DNA of 47,500 nucleotides, from positions 9,432,501 through 9,480,000 of the forward strand of contig NC_135566.1 in NCBI RefSeq assembly GCF_964340395.1, given 5' to 3'. Below the pieces are notes generated by a model. The model made no database searches, was not told the origin of the DNA, and saw nothing but the letters and a program-made list of their open reading frames with translations. This document shows positions 10,033 through 42,523 of the stretch, piece after piece. How positions within the stretch are numbered: the stretch's first letter is position 1; each line of letters starts with the position of its first letter. The stretch is from Glandiceps talaboti. Its lineage: Eukaryota; Hemichordata; Enteropneusta; Spengelidae. The translations under genes and the position numbers were made by a program.

Positions 10033-10720
10033 CCCCCCCCCCCTTCAGTCATTGGAATAGCTGTGACCAACAATGTCATTGCACAAAAAATACTGCGCCC
10101 CCCCCCATATTTTTTTCACGTCCCTAAGTGTGTTTGTGGTATACGTGTTGTTGTTGTGGTTCCTGTACGTGTGAACCAATGTTGTTTAGATTCCCTATTC
10201 AGTGATATAAAGCTGCGACGCAGCACCCTGTGTGACGTAGCACCGTAGTGACAAAGAGTTGACATTGACAGAGGCATTTCGCTTTCAGTTTGAATTCACC
10301 AATCGATCTTTCCTTTTGAAATGTATATCCGGACAGTCTATAAAGATAAGAAAATGACATTGACTTTGACCTACCGCCCCCCCCCCCTTCAGTCATTGGA
10401 ATAGCTGTGACCAACAATGTCATTGCACAAAAAATACTGCGCCCCCCCCCCCATATTTTTTTCACGTCCCTAAGTGTGTTTGTGGTATACGTGTTGTTGT
10501 TGTGGTTCCTGTACGTGTGAACCAATGTTGTTTAGATTCCCTATTCAGTGATATAAAGCTGCGACGCAGCACCCTGTGTGACGTAGCACCGTAGTGACAA
10601 AGAGTTGACATTGACAGAGGCATTTCGCTTTCAGTTTGAATTCACCAATCGATCTTTCCTTTTGAAATGTATATCCGGACAGTCTATAAAGATAAGAAAA
10701 TGACATTGACTTTGACCTAC
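10033..10720. repeat. Two-copy tandem duplication, ~344-bp unit
   Basis: The unit starts with a C run and TTCAGTCATTGGAATAGCTG (10044 and 10388) and ends TTTGACCTAC (10374 and 10720). The two copies look the same base for base by eye except for the lengths of the internal C run (9 versus 11). The unit contains GTGACGTAGCACCGTAGTGAC, an imperfect CRE-like palindrome. Such near identity implies a very recent duplication or an assembly artefact. Confidence 0.93.
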
Positions 10721-10810
10721 GTTTGTATTGTAACTTGGAATGCTATTGATGCATTTTGTAGTAAATAGGGTTTTGATTTGTAGTAAACTTTGAACCGGAC
10801 GGTGTGAAAG

Positions 10811-10818
10811 TATAAATA
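10811..10818 (+). promoter_or_regulatory. TATA box (TATAAATA), candidate upstream promoter
   Basis: The sequence AAAGTATAAATACGGGGA has a consensus TATA box with a GC-rich 3' flank. It lies 101 bp before a short ORF that could be an alternative first exon of the SLC27 gene. No initiator could be fixed. Confidence 0.45.
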
Positions 10819-10911
10819 CGGGGACGATAAGGTCCAACCTGACATTACTTCAAATGACGCCGTTCTTGGAGTTTGCATCGATTCACTAGACTGCTTGGTA
10901 CATCTACAATT

Positions 10912-10962
10912 ATGGAGGTGGCTGTGATTTTGATGACGCCGGACGACAGACTGCCTGGTTCA
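10912..10962 (+). CDS. Possible alternative first coding exon of SLC27
   Basis: ATG at 10912 opens 17 codons (MEVAVILMTPDDRLPGS) ending at the donor A|GTAAGT (10963). An acceptor CTTACTTTGCAG ends at 12569. The bases 12570-12581 that follow are in phase and read Glu-Leu-Cys-Lys straight into the SLC27 start methionine at 12582. Splicing would therefore add 21 residues in frame. This rests on splice consensus and phase only (one-in-three chance of phase agreement), and a short upstream ATG at 10854 precedes it. It is not supported by homology. Confidence 0.3.
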
Positions 10963-10969
10963 GTAAGTT

Positions 10970-12500
10970 TGGTCAAACTATATCAGTTGCTGTACCAATT
11001 TATTGGTATTTTTGTACGTACAAGGATCAGTCGTATACCTTTTACGGCTACCGTTACGTTATAAACACTCAGTAACGCACTGTCAAGTATTACAAGCCGC
11101 CACCCTTCCCCCCCCTTTTTTTATTTCGTTCAAGTTCGTACAAGTACAAATCGTGTCTCTTCGATGACCACGGTCTTCAAACTTTTACGTGGTAATGTCA
11201 TTTCGACCATTTTTTGGTATTTTGTTCTTACAAGTACAACAAGCCGCGTCCGGAGTACGGTTTTTTTGGTTTTTTTAGGGTTTTTTACGACCATCGTCAC
11301 AAACTCTTGAATCTGCCAAACGCGCCTGTGAAATGCACCCCTAGAAGTATATAGTAAAACCCCAGACCACTAACTTTTTTAGTGGTCTGAGGTAAAACCA
11401 AGTGTTAAAGTGATCGCACAGTGTTATTCGCACATATATTACGTACAGTATAGCAAATCTTAGATTAAAAGAATACAAGGAAAGTTTAATTTAAGATATT
11501 ATTTTATGAGCGATTGACAATAGCAGATGACCTTTTTAATTTCTTGTGGTCACACAAGAATTTTGGAAGCATGATGTGTGTATTGGCCGGGCTAATGTGA
11601 AATGGCGGAAAGCGCCCTCTGTCTGAATTTTCCATGATATTACACAAATTAGATCCAGATATTTGAAAAGATTATTACCTAATTCGTGTAGGCTTGTATC
11701 ATTACATGAGGAAGAATCATCTCTGCTGAGTCACATGATAAGTTATGGTAAAAACCACAGCGAAATTTATAGAAAAGGCCTTCCTTAGGAGGAAAACCAG
11801 GTTTTACAGACCTAGCTAGTTATGTAGGATTTATTTATTTAACTCTTGACTTGTTATTTTGCATGTATTTAACACTCTGTATATTTCTTTAAGTTCACGT
11901 TTAAAGTGACTTATAAGTGCATGGGGCTGGGAGGTTTCATATTCACTTTCTTGCTAGATTGTACTAAAAAGATGTAATTTAATACCTCATGTCAATATAA
12001 TAAGGAAATACTTACTTACTTACGGTAGCAAACTGCCCTGTAGATCTAGACCCAAACGAGATTGAAGTAAATCAACATGACAAAATTTGGTTAAGAGAAA
12101 AAAACACTGGACCTGTTAAGTTCCACTCCGACTTGTTCAGTTCCCAATTTTGGTCACGAGAAACATTTTCCCGTCCGTCTCATTAGAATCCAACAGGTGG
12201 TTGTTTTGCCGGGCCCGAACACGTGGACCTTAGTGACGTACTTCTTTTGTGACGGAATTTTACACTAAACCAGGATGAGCGAACTACATCTGGCAACTTG
12301 CCACCACTCTTATTGTTCCCAAATTACTGCAGTACGTTGACAATACGAAAAAGCAACACGCCCATAAAATGCAGGGATGTCCTGGACGGTTGTCGAGGTG
12401 TTATAGAAATAGTCTGACCAAACTTATTAGCATAAAGGGTCCCCAACTGACCGATTAGGTGAACCCAGGTATGACTAGCAGTTTGCATACACGGTGTCCA
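10970..12500. other. Spacer or possible 5' intron of SLC27
   Basis: No coding sequence is recognised. It holds one strong hairpin (11363-11389, listed separately). It would be intronic if the candidate exon at 10912 is used. Confidence 0.45.
11354..11399. repeat. Perfect 11-bp hairpin inside 8-bp direct repeats
   Basis: CAGACCACTAA (11363-11373) and TTAGTGGTCTG (11379-11389) form a perfect stem with a 5-nt loop. The pair is enclosed by identical octamers GTAAAACC (11354-11361 and 11392-11399). The CAG start and 8-bp direct repeats resemble a minimal hAT-type footprint or foldback element. Confidence 0.6.
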
Positions 12501-12512
12501 TAGCGTGCACAT

Positions 12513-12518
12513 ATAAAG
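12513..12518 (+). promoter_or_regulatory. TATA box of the SLC27 gene
   Basis: GCACATATAAAGCAGAG contains TATAAA 69 bp before the SLC27 start codon. A transcription start ~30 bp downstream, near 12543, would give a 5' UTR of ~40 nt. Confidence 0.6.
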
Positions 12519-12581
12519 CAGAGCCTGCAGATTTACCAGTCTGTTTGATACATTCGCCTTACTTTGCAGGAGCTGTGCAAG

Positions 12582-20285
<7,704 letters not shown>

Positions 20286-20400
20286 AATTATGCTTGAAAA
20301 GAAACATAAATTGTATTTCACACCTTCAAGGCTACACAGTCAAAACTAAAACTCAATATGTATATGTTTATTTATTTATTATTGTATATATATATATTAT

Positions 20401-20406
20401 ATTAAA
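20401..20406 (+). terminator. Candidate polyadenylation signal ATTAAA (SLC27)
   Basis: ATTAAA lies 116 bp after the SLC27 stop codon, just after an AU-rich GTTTATTTATTTATTATTG stretch that resembles an AU-rich mRNA-decay element. An AATAAA near 20758 is a later alternative. Confidence 0.45.
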
Positions 20407-20409
20407 CAC

Positions 20410-23400
20410 GCCGTTTTCATGTATATATATCCATCAGTGATTGTGTGGTATTGACCTATATTGACCTCAATTTACATATAATGGGCACTATTATTTTTCT
20501 ATTTACCCTAGGGCACTATTACATTAACTCGGTGTTCTATTTTTTTGCTTTGACACTGGAAAGAATACTTGCCAGAAAATGTGATGTACTATAAAAGACT
20601 TACTGTCTGGCTTTATTCGGGCAAGAGTAGACGTCATGCCCCGTGTTGTTCTGTAGCAACTATTTCCCTCTGCCGCAGAGAGAAATATTTGCTGCATAAC
20701 AGCCCTCGGGGTAATAGACATCTATTAGTGCTCTTATAGCCAGGCAATAAGTATAAAATAAATAAGTTCTTTGACTCAATGGGGCAATACTATTATGCAA
20801 TTACGTATACACTGGGACAAAACAATTGTGCACCGATATAGAACCCTTGAACTTCGAGTTAATGATTTGCATGCCATAAAGTCTTATTTTTTCTTAATAT
20901 TTATCCTAGTGTTAAAAAGGCTCCGTTTACATACGTGTACATTTGCACACAAACTTTAAATTTACATATAAAAGCATTTTACAATGCCACTGTTGTCACT
21001 CCAATGTTTTAGGGTGCGATCCAGAAATGTCAGAAATTTAAAGTCGCAAATGACGAACAGTTACTTTGGCTGTAATAATATATTCATGTTCATATTAATT
21101 TTTATATCTAAATAATTATTCAGAACAAACTTGGGATTCGATATTGTCAAATTATTTTTTTTTTAAATGGAAGAACATACGACAACAGATGGGTTTTAAA
21201 GAGACACAAGCCGAGTTTATACACTATGGGTGTAGTTTTTTTTGTTTTTTTTGCATTTTCAAAAAGTACTCGCAATATTCTAGTGGGGGGGCACAAAGTG
21301 AATTTATACATTTTGGGGCAAGATTTATGCAGCTGCGTATTTAAAAGTCATTAGTAGTATTCTACTTAGTGAAGCACACTTAACCACAACTTGCAATTGA
21401 CTGAACACAAATCTGGTATTAAGATATAACATATAAACGATATACATACCAAAACAAATGTCGAGAAAAAATCTACACTACGTTAGTATTTTCAGTTTAG
21501 TAAAAGGTTTATAAAGCTTGTGCCACTTTAAGCTCACCGAAGAATATATAACCCTCACTTACAATTGGGTGAACTCAAACTAGGTGTTAAGATAACTTAT
21601 ATATTAAAGATAATTTATAAACGATTCGATGACGTAATTTATTATACATTTAAAAATTACTTGCAAATTGTATCTATTTGCATATTATTTACATTTACTG
21701 TTAATATAGTAATCAAAATGCATTGTATTTGTAACAGAATTAATTACATGTACATGGCGCTGCCCATTTCAAAGAGAACTTACACAGGGGCATGTGTTCT
21801 TTGAAATCTTACTGGTATGTACTTTGTGCAATCCTAAATGTTTTGAAATTTCGCACAACGTGTACCTGAGGTTGAGTCCTTGTCTTGTTACCAAAAACGT
21901 ACAGAGTTCCAGCATTTGAAAAAAAAAATTCGTAAGTAACTTATTTATTAATTTATACGATACGAAATATTTGGAGCAATAAACAAAGGGCAACTACTAG
22001 TACTTCATTACCTATAACTCTAAAAGCAAACCCCAATTTTTACATTTTTATAAACCATGCATTTATCTTTAAAGATTTACATTTTTTGGTAAAAATTTAT
22101 GTAAAGGCCACGTTATGTATCACAGACTATCTTATATTAACAAGCCTTTGTACATCTAGGAAAGAGCTTGAAAAAGATCAAATCTGTTTAATTTATGAGT
22201 TTTCTGGGGTTTAAAAAATATTTATGAGTTTTCTGGGGTTTTAAAATTATTTATTTAAGCATTTCATGATGTTATAAATCGCCCACTTATGCTACTGCTA
22301 ATTTTGAACTCACCATTGAACATTAAGCAATAGTTTGACTATGTATATTATTTATATAGAGAAACATTTATTCATTACTCATAGTTTCAACAATTACCAT
22401 TTATTGTTTGTCTCACATTTTTCATTCTGAGATAATTAAGCCTGTAAAATAAAGGTTTAAATCTATGTCAATAAACAATCATCTGTATCTTGTAAGAAAC
22501 ACTTCTAGTGTGCGTTCTTTATTTAGTCATCGGTGATTATTCTCACAAGCCAGTCAGATCATGAGGCAAAATAAAATAAAAATTGTGTTTCCTATAACCC
22601 GGCCGACCCTAGTTTAAGCCGCCAACCCTAAACATTTTTTTAAACATTTAAAACAAAAAAATAAGAAATTCTTTGTCTTCTTGACCTTCATGTAGGTCTG
22701 TTTCCTATCCCCAGTTATACATATTTCATCAAACTACCACAGGAGGGGTATTCTGATTGATATTTCGTTTGGTTTTAGGTCGAACAATATTTTTTAAAAA
22801 TAAAAACAATTACAAAAAGACAAAATGAAAATAAAATCCCACCCTACCTACTCTATTTTCTGAGGCCATGTTTTCGGAAGCACAGAATTATTTATTTTTC
22901 GCCTAATGCGCCGAAATAATATTAAAAGTTGTGTGGTAGCGTTGCCGTAAATGGGACAGTGACGATATACGACGATTTCGATGGCCTAAATCAACAGAAT
23001 GGCAACATACTAGTAATAAAACTTTGGCAGTATGCCAACAAATTGACCTTAATAATAGTGTGTGACGTCAGATCTTCAAGGCTACGACACTGGCCCTTTT
23101 GTATTGTGTCACAGTTCCCAACTTTGTTTGATAATGAATTCTGTTATTATGATTTGAGAACTCAATACTGATATTCTATAGCTAAGAAACGAGCCTTGAC
23201 ATCATGGTTACAATACATATCAGCTAACAATGCATCCAATCCATACAATATATACGTATACATTTGTGTTACTAAGTAGGCTTTCGATGAGTCATCAAAT
23301 TGCCAACGTTCATCAAAAGTTCGAGGACCCCCACCCCACCCCACCCCACCCACGCAGGTGAATATACCACAGGAACGCACATGAAGACAAAAAACAGGAC

Positions 23401-23640
23401 ATTGATACCATGGGCACTTGTCTGTTTTATATCAATTTGACTCTTAAGCTTATCATAAACGTATTAAATACATGAGACAATCGTATTACCTGATTCTTAA
23501 AAGTAATTCCGAATTAATTAATTTCGACCTATACATTACTGTCTCGCTTTTATTCCGTTTACACGTTCTTTAAATTAACAATTATATTGAGAATACTTAT
23601 TTAGTCATTTTTTTTATTTTTTTTACATGCGTGATATATT
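20410..23640. other. AT-rich intergenic region, no gene seen
   Basis: Only short ORFs without domain character. A ~25-bp direct repeat of TTTATGAGTTTTCTGGGGTT occurs twice near 22193-22242. A CCCCA run lies at ~23330-23352. Confidence 0.5.
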
Positions 23641-23643
<3 letters not shown>

Positions 23644-23702
<59 letters not shown>

Positions 23703-23707
23703 AGGGG
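23644..23707. repeat. GA dinucleotide repeat plus G-rich flank
   Basis: About 26 pure GA units then GGGGGGAGGGGGGG. It lies just left of a decayed tRNA copy, the same arrangement as the tRNA pseudogene beside the microsatellite at 1-165. Confidence 0.95.
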
Positions 23708-23781
23708 GGGACAGAGAGACAGAGAAGGCCGAGGGGGACAGAGACAGACAAGCAGAGCGTATAAACAAACTAGTATGTGCT

Positions 23782-23852
23782 GCACAATCGGTTAGCCCGC
23801 CGTACTTCCATGACAGTTAAGAGTTTGTGAGTCAGAGCCCCATTTGAGGAAT
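23782..23852 (+). pseudogene. Decayed tRNA-Ile-like fragment
   Basis: GCACAATCGGTTAGCCCGCC then GTACTTCCATGACAGT matches the D arm, anticodon arm and intron start of the tRNA-Ile genes, but TTATATG has become TTCCATG. A short residual T-arm-like stretch GTTTGTGAGTCAGAGCCCCA follows, with most of the intron lost. It is not functional. Confidence 0.7.
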
Positions 23853-26313
23853 CTTACTTTTACACTCACTCATTTATACACACTACTAATTTCTCCAATT
23901 TCAACAAATGAGCGACATGAAGGTGTTATGGCCATGCTGCTGACTGCCGTGACCCCCTCGAGTGATCGAGATGAGTAGAAGCACACATCATTTGAACGTG
24001 TTCCAGACATTTCATACCTTCATTTATCTCAAAATCTCATTTCATTCAATGAAAAAAAAAGACGCATCACTTTTTCAACATGAAAATAATTTGTATTACA
24101 AATCTGTATCTACTTTAATATATGTGTGTTAGCTATATTTCATTACATACTCATCAACTACGGTGTCCTTAGACAATGGAAGATGCACAAACCTGTAATG
24201 AAATGGCAGTTTGGATAAAATGCTGTAGGAAAGAGTTTGTGATTATAATTACAGAACTCAAAACTAATAATAAAAAAAAAAGATTAATATAAAAAAAACA
24301 TAACTGGTGATAACCAATTTGCAAGCCAAGACTTGAGCAGTTTTCTCCACAACCAAATAATAAACAAATAAACAAAAATTCATAGAAATACATAAAACGT
24401 TGGTAATGTTCTGAGATCCTCCAATGTACTGACATCAAACGTAAAAGATGTTACACTTCATAGAGATCATACCACTCTTCCTATCTCTAATTTTACCAAA
24501 CAATAAGACTTTGGGGGGGGGGGGGGTCAACATCTCATTTTCTGGGAAATTGACAATCTTTTTACTTCTCCCATAGTGCTAACACCATATTCGGTGACCA
24601 TTTGGGATTATGAAACGGATAACTTTTAATTTCATTTTCACTTCTACATGTTTTTGTTTTTTTTTAATTTATGGGGAGTCTTGATTATTTTCTTGATTTT
24701 AACTGACATATGTTTGGAAAATTCTTGGGGAAAGTTACAGAAAAAGTTGAAGACTTTACTTCCAAAAGTTTTATGAGAAATGGCTAATGAAGTATTTCAC
24801 CAAAAACCATAAAATACACAATTCATATATATATAAGTACTTGCACCATTTTTCTAGTATTTGTTACAAAATATCAAAAATGTTCATACACAGAAGTTTT
24901 TGTGATTCAACAATATTCAATTGCTTTTCTTATAGGTGGAGGAGTCACTCTGAATTGACTTTTTCCAAAAGAATATTACTTTGATAACAGCACCGGGTAT
25001 GTATGTCAATCCAAAAAATACTCACTCTAGCAAATCAAACATACGTTTTGAAATTTACAAGCGACTGAAACTTCACATAAGTCTTAAAAGAATCACACTT
25101 ATATTTTTGGTTGGTTCTTTACTCCACAGTTCACAAAATAGTTATCATGCATAAAACAACTCAAATGGAAACATGTTCCAAACTTCTGGAAAATGCAAGG
25201 AAAAAAAACACAAAAGAAACTGAAAATTACAACTCTTGAGAAATCTTTACTAGAAGACAAACTGTTTATTCACCAAAAAAACAAGGCAGTGTGATAGTTC
25301 ATTCTTATAAAACAAATCAGTGTAGCAACTGTAATATCAATGATACAAGTTGGCATCTTGAAACGTCATTTTAGGGTCTTGTATGTTGGGAGCTAGTCTA
25401 GTCTGTAAGGTATGGCATGCCATGAAGCACTATTAGCCATCACTCACTAACCCAATGGCGACAGAAGTTCCATGTAAGCGATGGCCAATGAGGGCAGAAT
25501 GACATTGAACCTTACTGTCTAGGGATGGTCTCACCTATTAAAACCACAGGTATATTCATGGTAAGTATTGCCAATTTCAAAATCTAAACATCCAGATCTT
25601 CAAAAATTTTGTGACCATTACTTAAATCACTAATTTGTCTTCTGAGTTATTGCATTCCATAGATCTTCCTTCTATGAAGACTGGCTTCAAATACAAATAC
25701 TAAATATGGGTTTTTTTTGTGAAAAGGGAAAAAAAAACTCTGTGATCTTCTCACAAAAAATCTTACCTAGTAAGTATTGAACTTGGTCTACTCAACAAAA
25801 CTAAAAAAGGTACAAAACACTTTAAATATATGAAACTAAAATTGCCATTTCAAACAAAATATGAATTACAATGTACAAATGTTGAAATTCAACTGTTTTT
25901 TTTTTTTAATACAGGTTGATAGTTTCCATGTGGAAGATGGTTGCATAATTTGTCATTTTTTGTCTGGAAGATGGATATCCTTTTTAGACCAACATTTCAA
26001 CATTTTTGAAATAAATAATGACATAATACTTAATTAACAATGAAGCAACGGACTGGTTTATGAATTCACAGCAAATTTAAAGAAATGTAATGAAATGTAA
26101 GTACACTTGTAACATTATCTGATTGCATAGTTAAATGATGCGTAAATGGAAGTTACTAATTCAACAAATATATATTTCTGTGATCACGATCATACAGAAT
26201 TATCCTACTTTTTTAACCCTACGGAAGTTGAAGCGATATAGCGACATCTGTGCCATATAACAACTTCTTTTTTGCTTTACAGATTTTTCAAACAATACAT
26301 GGTGATAAATTTT

Positions 26314-26381
26314 GATGCAAGCACATCCTTCATGCAAGCATATCTTTCATGCAAGCACATCTTTCATGCAAGCACATCCTT
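26314..26381. repeat. Four copies of a 17-bp tandem repeat
   Basis: The unit is CATGCAAGCACATCTTT, with one to two substitutions between copies. Confidence 0.9.
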
Positions 26382-27896
26382 GATTTTCTTTAGAACGCTC
26401 TTCATTAGAAGTGGGACAGACCGTAGTCACAACTGATCAGTACTTCACAAAAAAAACAGCCAAACCTCATTCACACTTTCCGTGGTACATATATAAAATA
26501 AATCCATACAAGCACCTTGTAAGGTATACCAACAATGGGTCACTAGGCATCGGTCAACCCCTTTCAGATCATGACAATTGAGGGTGGAGTAACACAACAT
26601 AGCTTACAGTCTACCTTTGTTATCCAGACAGTGACTAACTGCTACAATGTCACAAATAGCATTTGCTCCATCTGTCCCAATAGTCAAAGCGGTGTGTGGA
26701 AATAAATCAACAGTCTTCACTCTTACTAATTATGCCCGCATGTACATGCACAACCACTGGTGTGATACCTATTAGTGTTACCAAGGAAACACAAACTGAA
26801 ACTGAAATGACTTCGGCAGTTTCGGACTGAAGGTCAGGGAGAGAGATTCCCCTCTTGACATTTGAGGTAAAGATCTAATATGACCTAAACTGACATCTAG
26901 TACCTAAATTGCAATTACCTGCTGGTAAATTAAGAGGTTTTAAATGCTACGTATACACTTTCTTTGTAACATAGATTTTAATAACTTATATCTCAATACC
27001 AGGTTTGAGGTCAGTCAATTGTAAGAGGTGATAAGCATGCTTCAGTAAGTAGAATACTGCGACCAGCTTCAAACATGTAACAGAAGTTACGCTGAAAAAA
27101 TGTATAAAGTCAGATTGCCTGTAAAATTATACTTCAGGTACCAAGGATGTTTTTGTTTCACAATCATTGCATCATTTATCAATCAATTAAATATACTTAA
27201 CTATACATCAGACTGTTAGAAATAAGGTGAAACTCAATATATAATATTTTTTGTCTAAGACACAGCAGAGGGGTTAAGAGACACTCACGATTGTATATTG
27301 CCAATATTACAGCTCATTCATAACATGTGGACAAATGGGCCTTGCACTTTGACTGGTTACCAGCTAACAACTAGAAAATTCATGGTCCCCATCACAATAA
27401 TCTTTCGACAACTTGAGTGACATTCATAAGTTTGAGTATCCGCTATATTAGCGCCCTCTTACGGTCAAACTTGAAAGTTCTTTCTTTTCTGACAACCAGT
27501 CTGGCTTGCATTGATTATACATCATATTCAAACATGCAGTTTTCACCATACACCACAAAAGTCTTATCTTTGTAACCCCAAAACCTAAACGCAATAAAAC
27601 TATTAACAAATCTGTACAGGATAATAGCATTAAGCAGTTTAATACAGTGTGTTTAGTAATCATTTTTTTATTGAAAAAATTGGTTATTTCCTCAAACGAG
27701 GCTATGTTATACTACGGTAAATTTGTAATTAAAAATAGTTTCTAATTAATTTCACACTTCTAATTACCACTCTGTATTCTTTATCTTCAAAGATTGTCAA
27801 CATAAATTACCCATGGTGGAAGACCTGTAAAAGAAATTATTGTTGGGAGTAATGGTTACAATGTGAAATTATCGTAGGTGTTTGACTGTGTGTGTT

Positions 27897-27900
<4 letters not shown>

Positions 27901-27951
<51 letters not shown>

Positions 27952-27991
27952 ATGTATGTATGTATGTATGTATGTATGTATGTATGTACAT
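27901..27991. repeat. (GT)n-(ATGT)n alternating tract
   Basis: About 35 bp of GT leads into ATGT units and a TACATACGTATGTA palindrome. Strict purine/pyrimidine alternation runs over the whole tract. Confidence 0.95.
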
Positions 27992-28384
27992 ACGTATGTA
28001 TGGATGTGTGTGCATGTGTGTATGCAACAATGTGTCTGTGTGTGTTCATGTGTTTGCTTTAAAATTCATGTCATACAAATTACTTTCATATATTCATGAT
28101 ACTGTACAAAACATGGATTCCATTAAAGATTTACCAAGAAACATCTTGCCAGCTAAATAACGAATATTTCCATCAGGTTCTTTTACTGAACCAAAACATT
28201 GTTTGGTCTATTGTTGTCTATACGTAAAACTTAACCTGTCAAAAAAGAGGGTCCATAATTTAGTTTACTGACAGTTTTGACTGACAACTACAACAATATT
28301 TATTTCACTTATTCTGTTGATAATCAGTTCAGAGAAATCAACCATTTTGAACAAGAAGACCAAACTGAATGCATTACGTACTTG

Positions 28385-40160
<11,776 letters not shown>

Positions 40161-40293
40161 GACTTGTTTTGAAGGTCTTCTGTTTGTGTCGACTTACTAC
40201 AAAGAAGTGTGTATACCAAAGATGACTATCAGATAATTAGTAATCAAACGGAAACTGACTAAACTTGTTAAACTTTATGAAAATTTTAGACGT

Positions 40294-40315
40294 GCCGCCA
40301 TATTGGCCTTCCGTG
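40294..40315 (-). promoter_or_regulatory. YY1-type and ETS-type sites of the septin promoter
   Basis: On the minus strand CCAATATGGCGGC matches the YY1 consensus in the orientation of the gene, 135 bp before the ATG. ACGGAAGG, an ETS-type site, lies just upstream. No TATA box is present. This fits a housekeeping promoter with initiation around 40300. Confidence 0.6.
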
Positions 40316-40349
40316 CAATCCCATAATTCCGTGGGGTTCAAAACTAAAC

Positions 40350-42169
40350 TCTATTATATTGGTGGCGCCCTACACTCCTGCCCTACACGGTGGGGTACAG
40401 CTAGCCTTCTTTAATATTGCATAATCAATTTGCAGATGTAATGTCAATCAGTATATAACAAAAATCAGAATATTATTATTAGAAATGCGAAAACCTGCAG
40501 CCATATTATATTTTCATATATACAGCTGTATTTTCTTGCTCCTTATTATTATTCACAAATCTGAAAAGTTTAATTGCCCATATCAATCATACTCATAGAC
40601 TCTATAGGGGCTATGTATCAATCAAGTCAAAGCACAGATTTGTGGGTACAAGCATAAAGATAGTTTTTCTCCTTCCCCGTGGTATAACTTAATGTTGATT
40701 GTTATATCTGATGAATGTATGCAGAAAGGAACGTAAAATTCCAAACCACAAAGGTAGGCTTCCAACTAAGGTACAAAGGTCACACTGCCAACTTCCTTCT
40801 CTTTAAATGAATTGTACAACGCTCACGTAAAGAAAAGAGCTCACTTAATTTGTAAAAGACGATTTCCATCCAGCATGTAATTTATTTCAACTTATGCACT
40901 CAGGCGAGCGACACCGTTCAATCAAATCAGGTTCAAATCGCACATTGTTTAGCTTTTACCCATCACTGCAGTCTGCACTCTTAATGAATTAATTTATGTT
41001 CTCTGTTATCTCGTATTAGGAGTCATCTACAGAATACCGTTTTTGTAAATTTTTCATTACATGCAAATTCAATGCACATTTCATTATATATGTATCAGTA
41101 TATATATGACAATAAAACACATATCATACACACCTCTTATATTAAACATTGACACCACATTAAAACACAAACACTACTGCCAAAAGGTACAGGTATTAAA
41201 ATTTTATTTGAATTTTAATGAGGCCGATATATTCACTCATAGCTGCATTAGTGAAGATAGTTAGAACAAAGTGCTGGTTAATACAGCCTATATCTTATAA
41301 AGTGATTTACAACAGTTGTATCGTTATCCATAGACTGTAAGATGTGTCGCTTTGTTGTTTCACCCTCACCAGCCTCCTTTATTAGGAGGGGTAGCTCAAT
41401 AAGTGAGGGGCACAGACACGGCGTATCTCACAGACTACATTGACCATAAATCACATGTGGAGATTTTAAAGAGTCTGTCATAGCTTCTGTGAACAGCCTA
41501 ATACATTTTTGGGTACATTCTAATTTTTTTACTTTGATTTGAGATAGCTATAGTTTGTTGATGGAAATACTAGTGTCCTGAATATGGAATACTAGCTATG
41601 AATTCGGTTTACAACAGCTGAATAAGGGATTTTTTGGAGATTACTTAAGTCGTCGAGACACATGCAGAAGTGTTCATCTACTGCAGATGTTACAAACTAA
41701 GTTAACACTTAGGGGTGTCTAACCATATTTCTTTCCCTAGCTGTAACTCCCTAACTTAAACAAAAATGTCAACTATTCTAAATTCCTACAAATCAGATTC
41801 ATGTTAAGGAGTCTAACACTATTCCTCCTTCTAGGGGTAACCCCTAGCTTGAATACAAATCAAAAATGTGTATCTACAAACAATGTGTATCTATAGTACA
41901 TGGAGTCCATCCATTATATTCTACATTCTTGCCATCATTCACATGATTGTACATCACTTGGCCCCTTTGCCTTCTCACTCTTCTCTTTTTCATTTTAGGA
42001 GAAAATAAAACTTTGATTCTTTTTCAACAGGTTCTGGTCCTTCAAAACAGCCATGACATATTTTCAAGTAACTGACAGGTTCATCAAATCATTGCATATG
42101 ATTATAAACAGCAACTGACAATTTTGATCAAATTTTTAAAAAAATGAGTTCTACTAGTGTTTTAAATCA
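40350..42169. other. Spacer between septin and BolA2, no gene seen
   Basis: AT-rich, without supported features. Contains the 5' flank of the septin and the 3' flank of BolA2. Confidence 0.5.
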
Positions 42170-42437
42170 TCAACTTGATTGTTGTTTTTGCCATTGTTCT
42201 GGAGTTAGAGTCTTCATAGATAGTGCATGGATCTTTTCTTTTAGTTCTTCTTCCAAACAACCATTTACCAGCCTTTGAAATACAAAGAAATTGTTAGTTC
42301 AAATAAATTAAGTGGATGGGAAATGAAATCTTGGGTTTATTAATTAAACCAATTATTAATTAATCCTCTTGCTAATGATGATGATGGTGGTGGTGGTGGT
42401 GGTGGTGGTGGTGGTGGTGGTGGTGATGGTGATGATT

Positions 42438-42523
<86 letters not shown>

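Larger units (their letters stand above)
23860..28380. other. AT-rich region downstream of the septin gene
   Basis: No coding exon was recognised on either strand. Part of it may be 3' UTR of the minus-strand septin: AATAAA on the minus strand occurs near 28298 and near 27667. A G run of about 15 lies near 24512, and a 17-bp tandem repeat and a GT/ATGT tract are listed separately. Confidence 0.45.
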
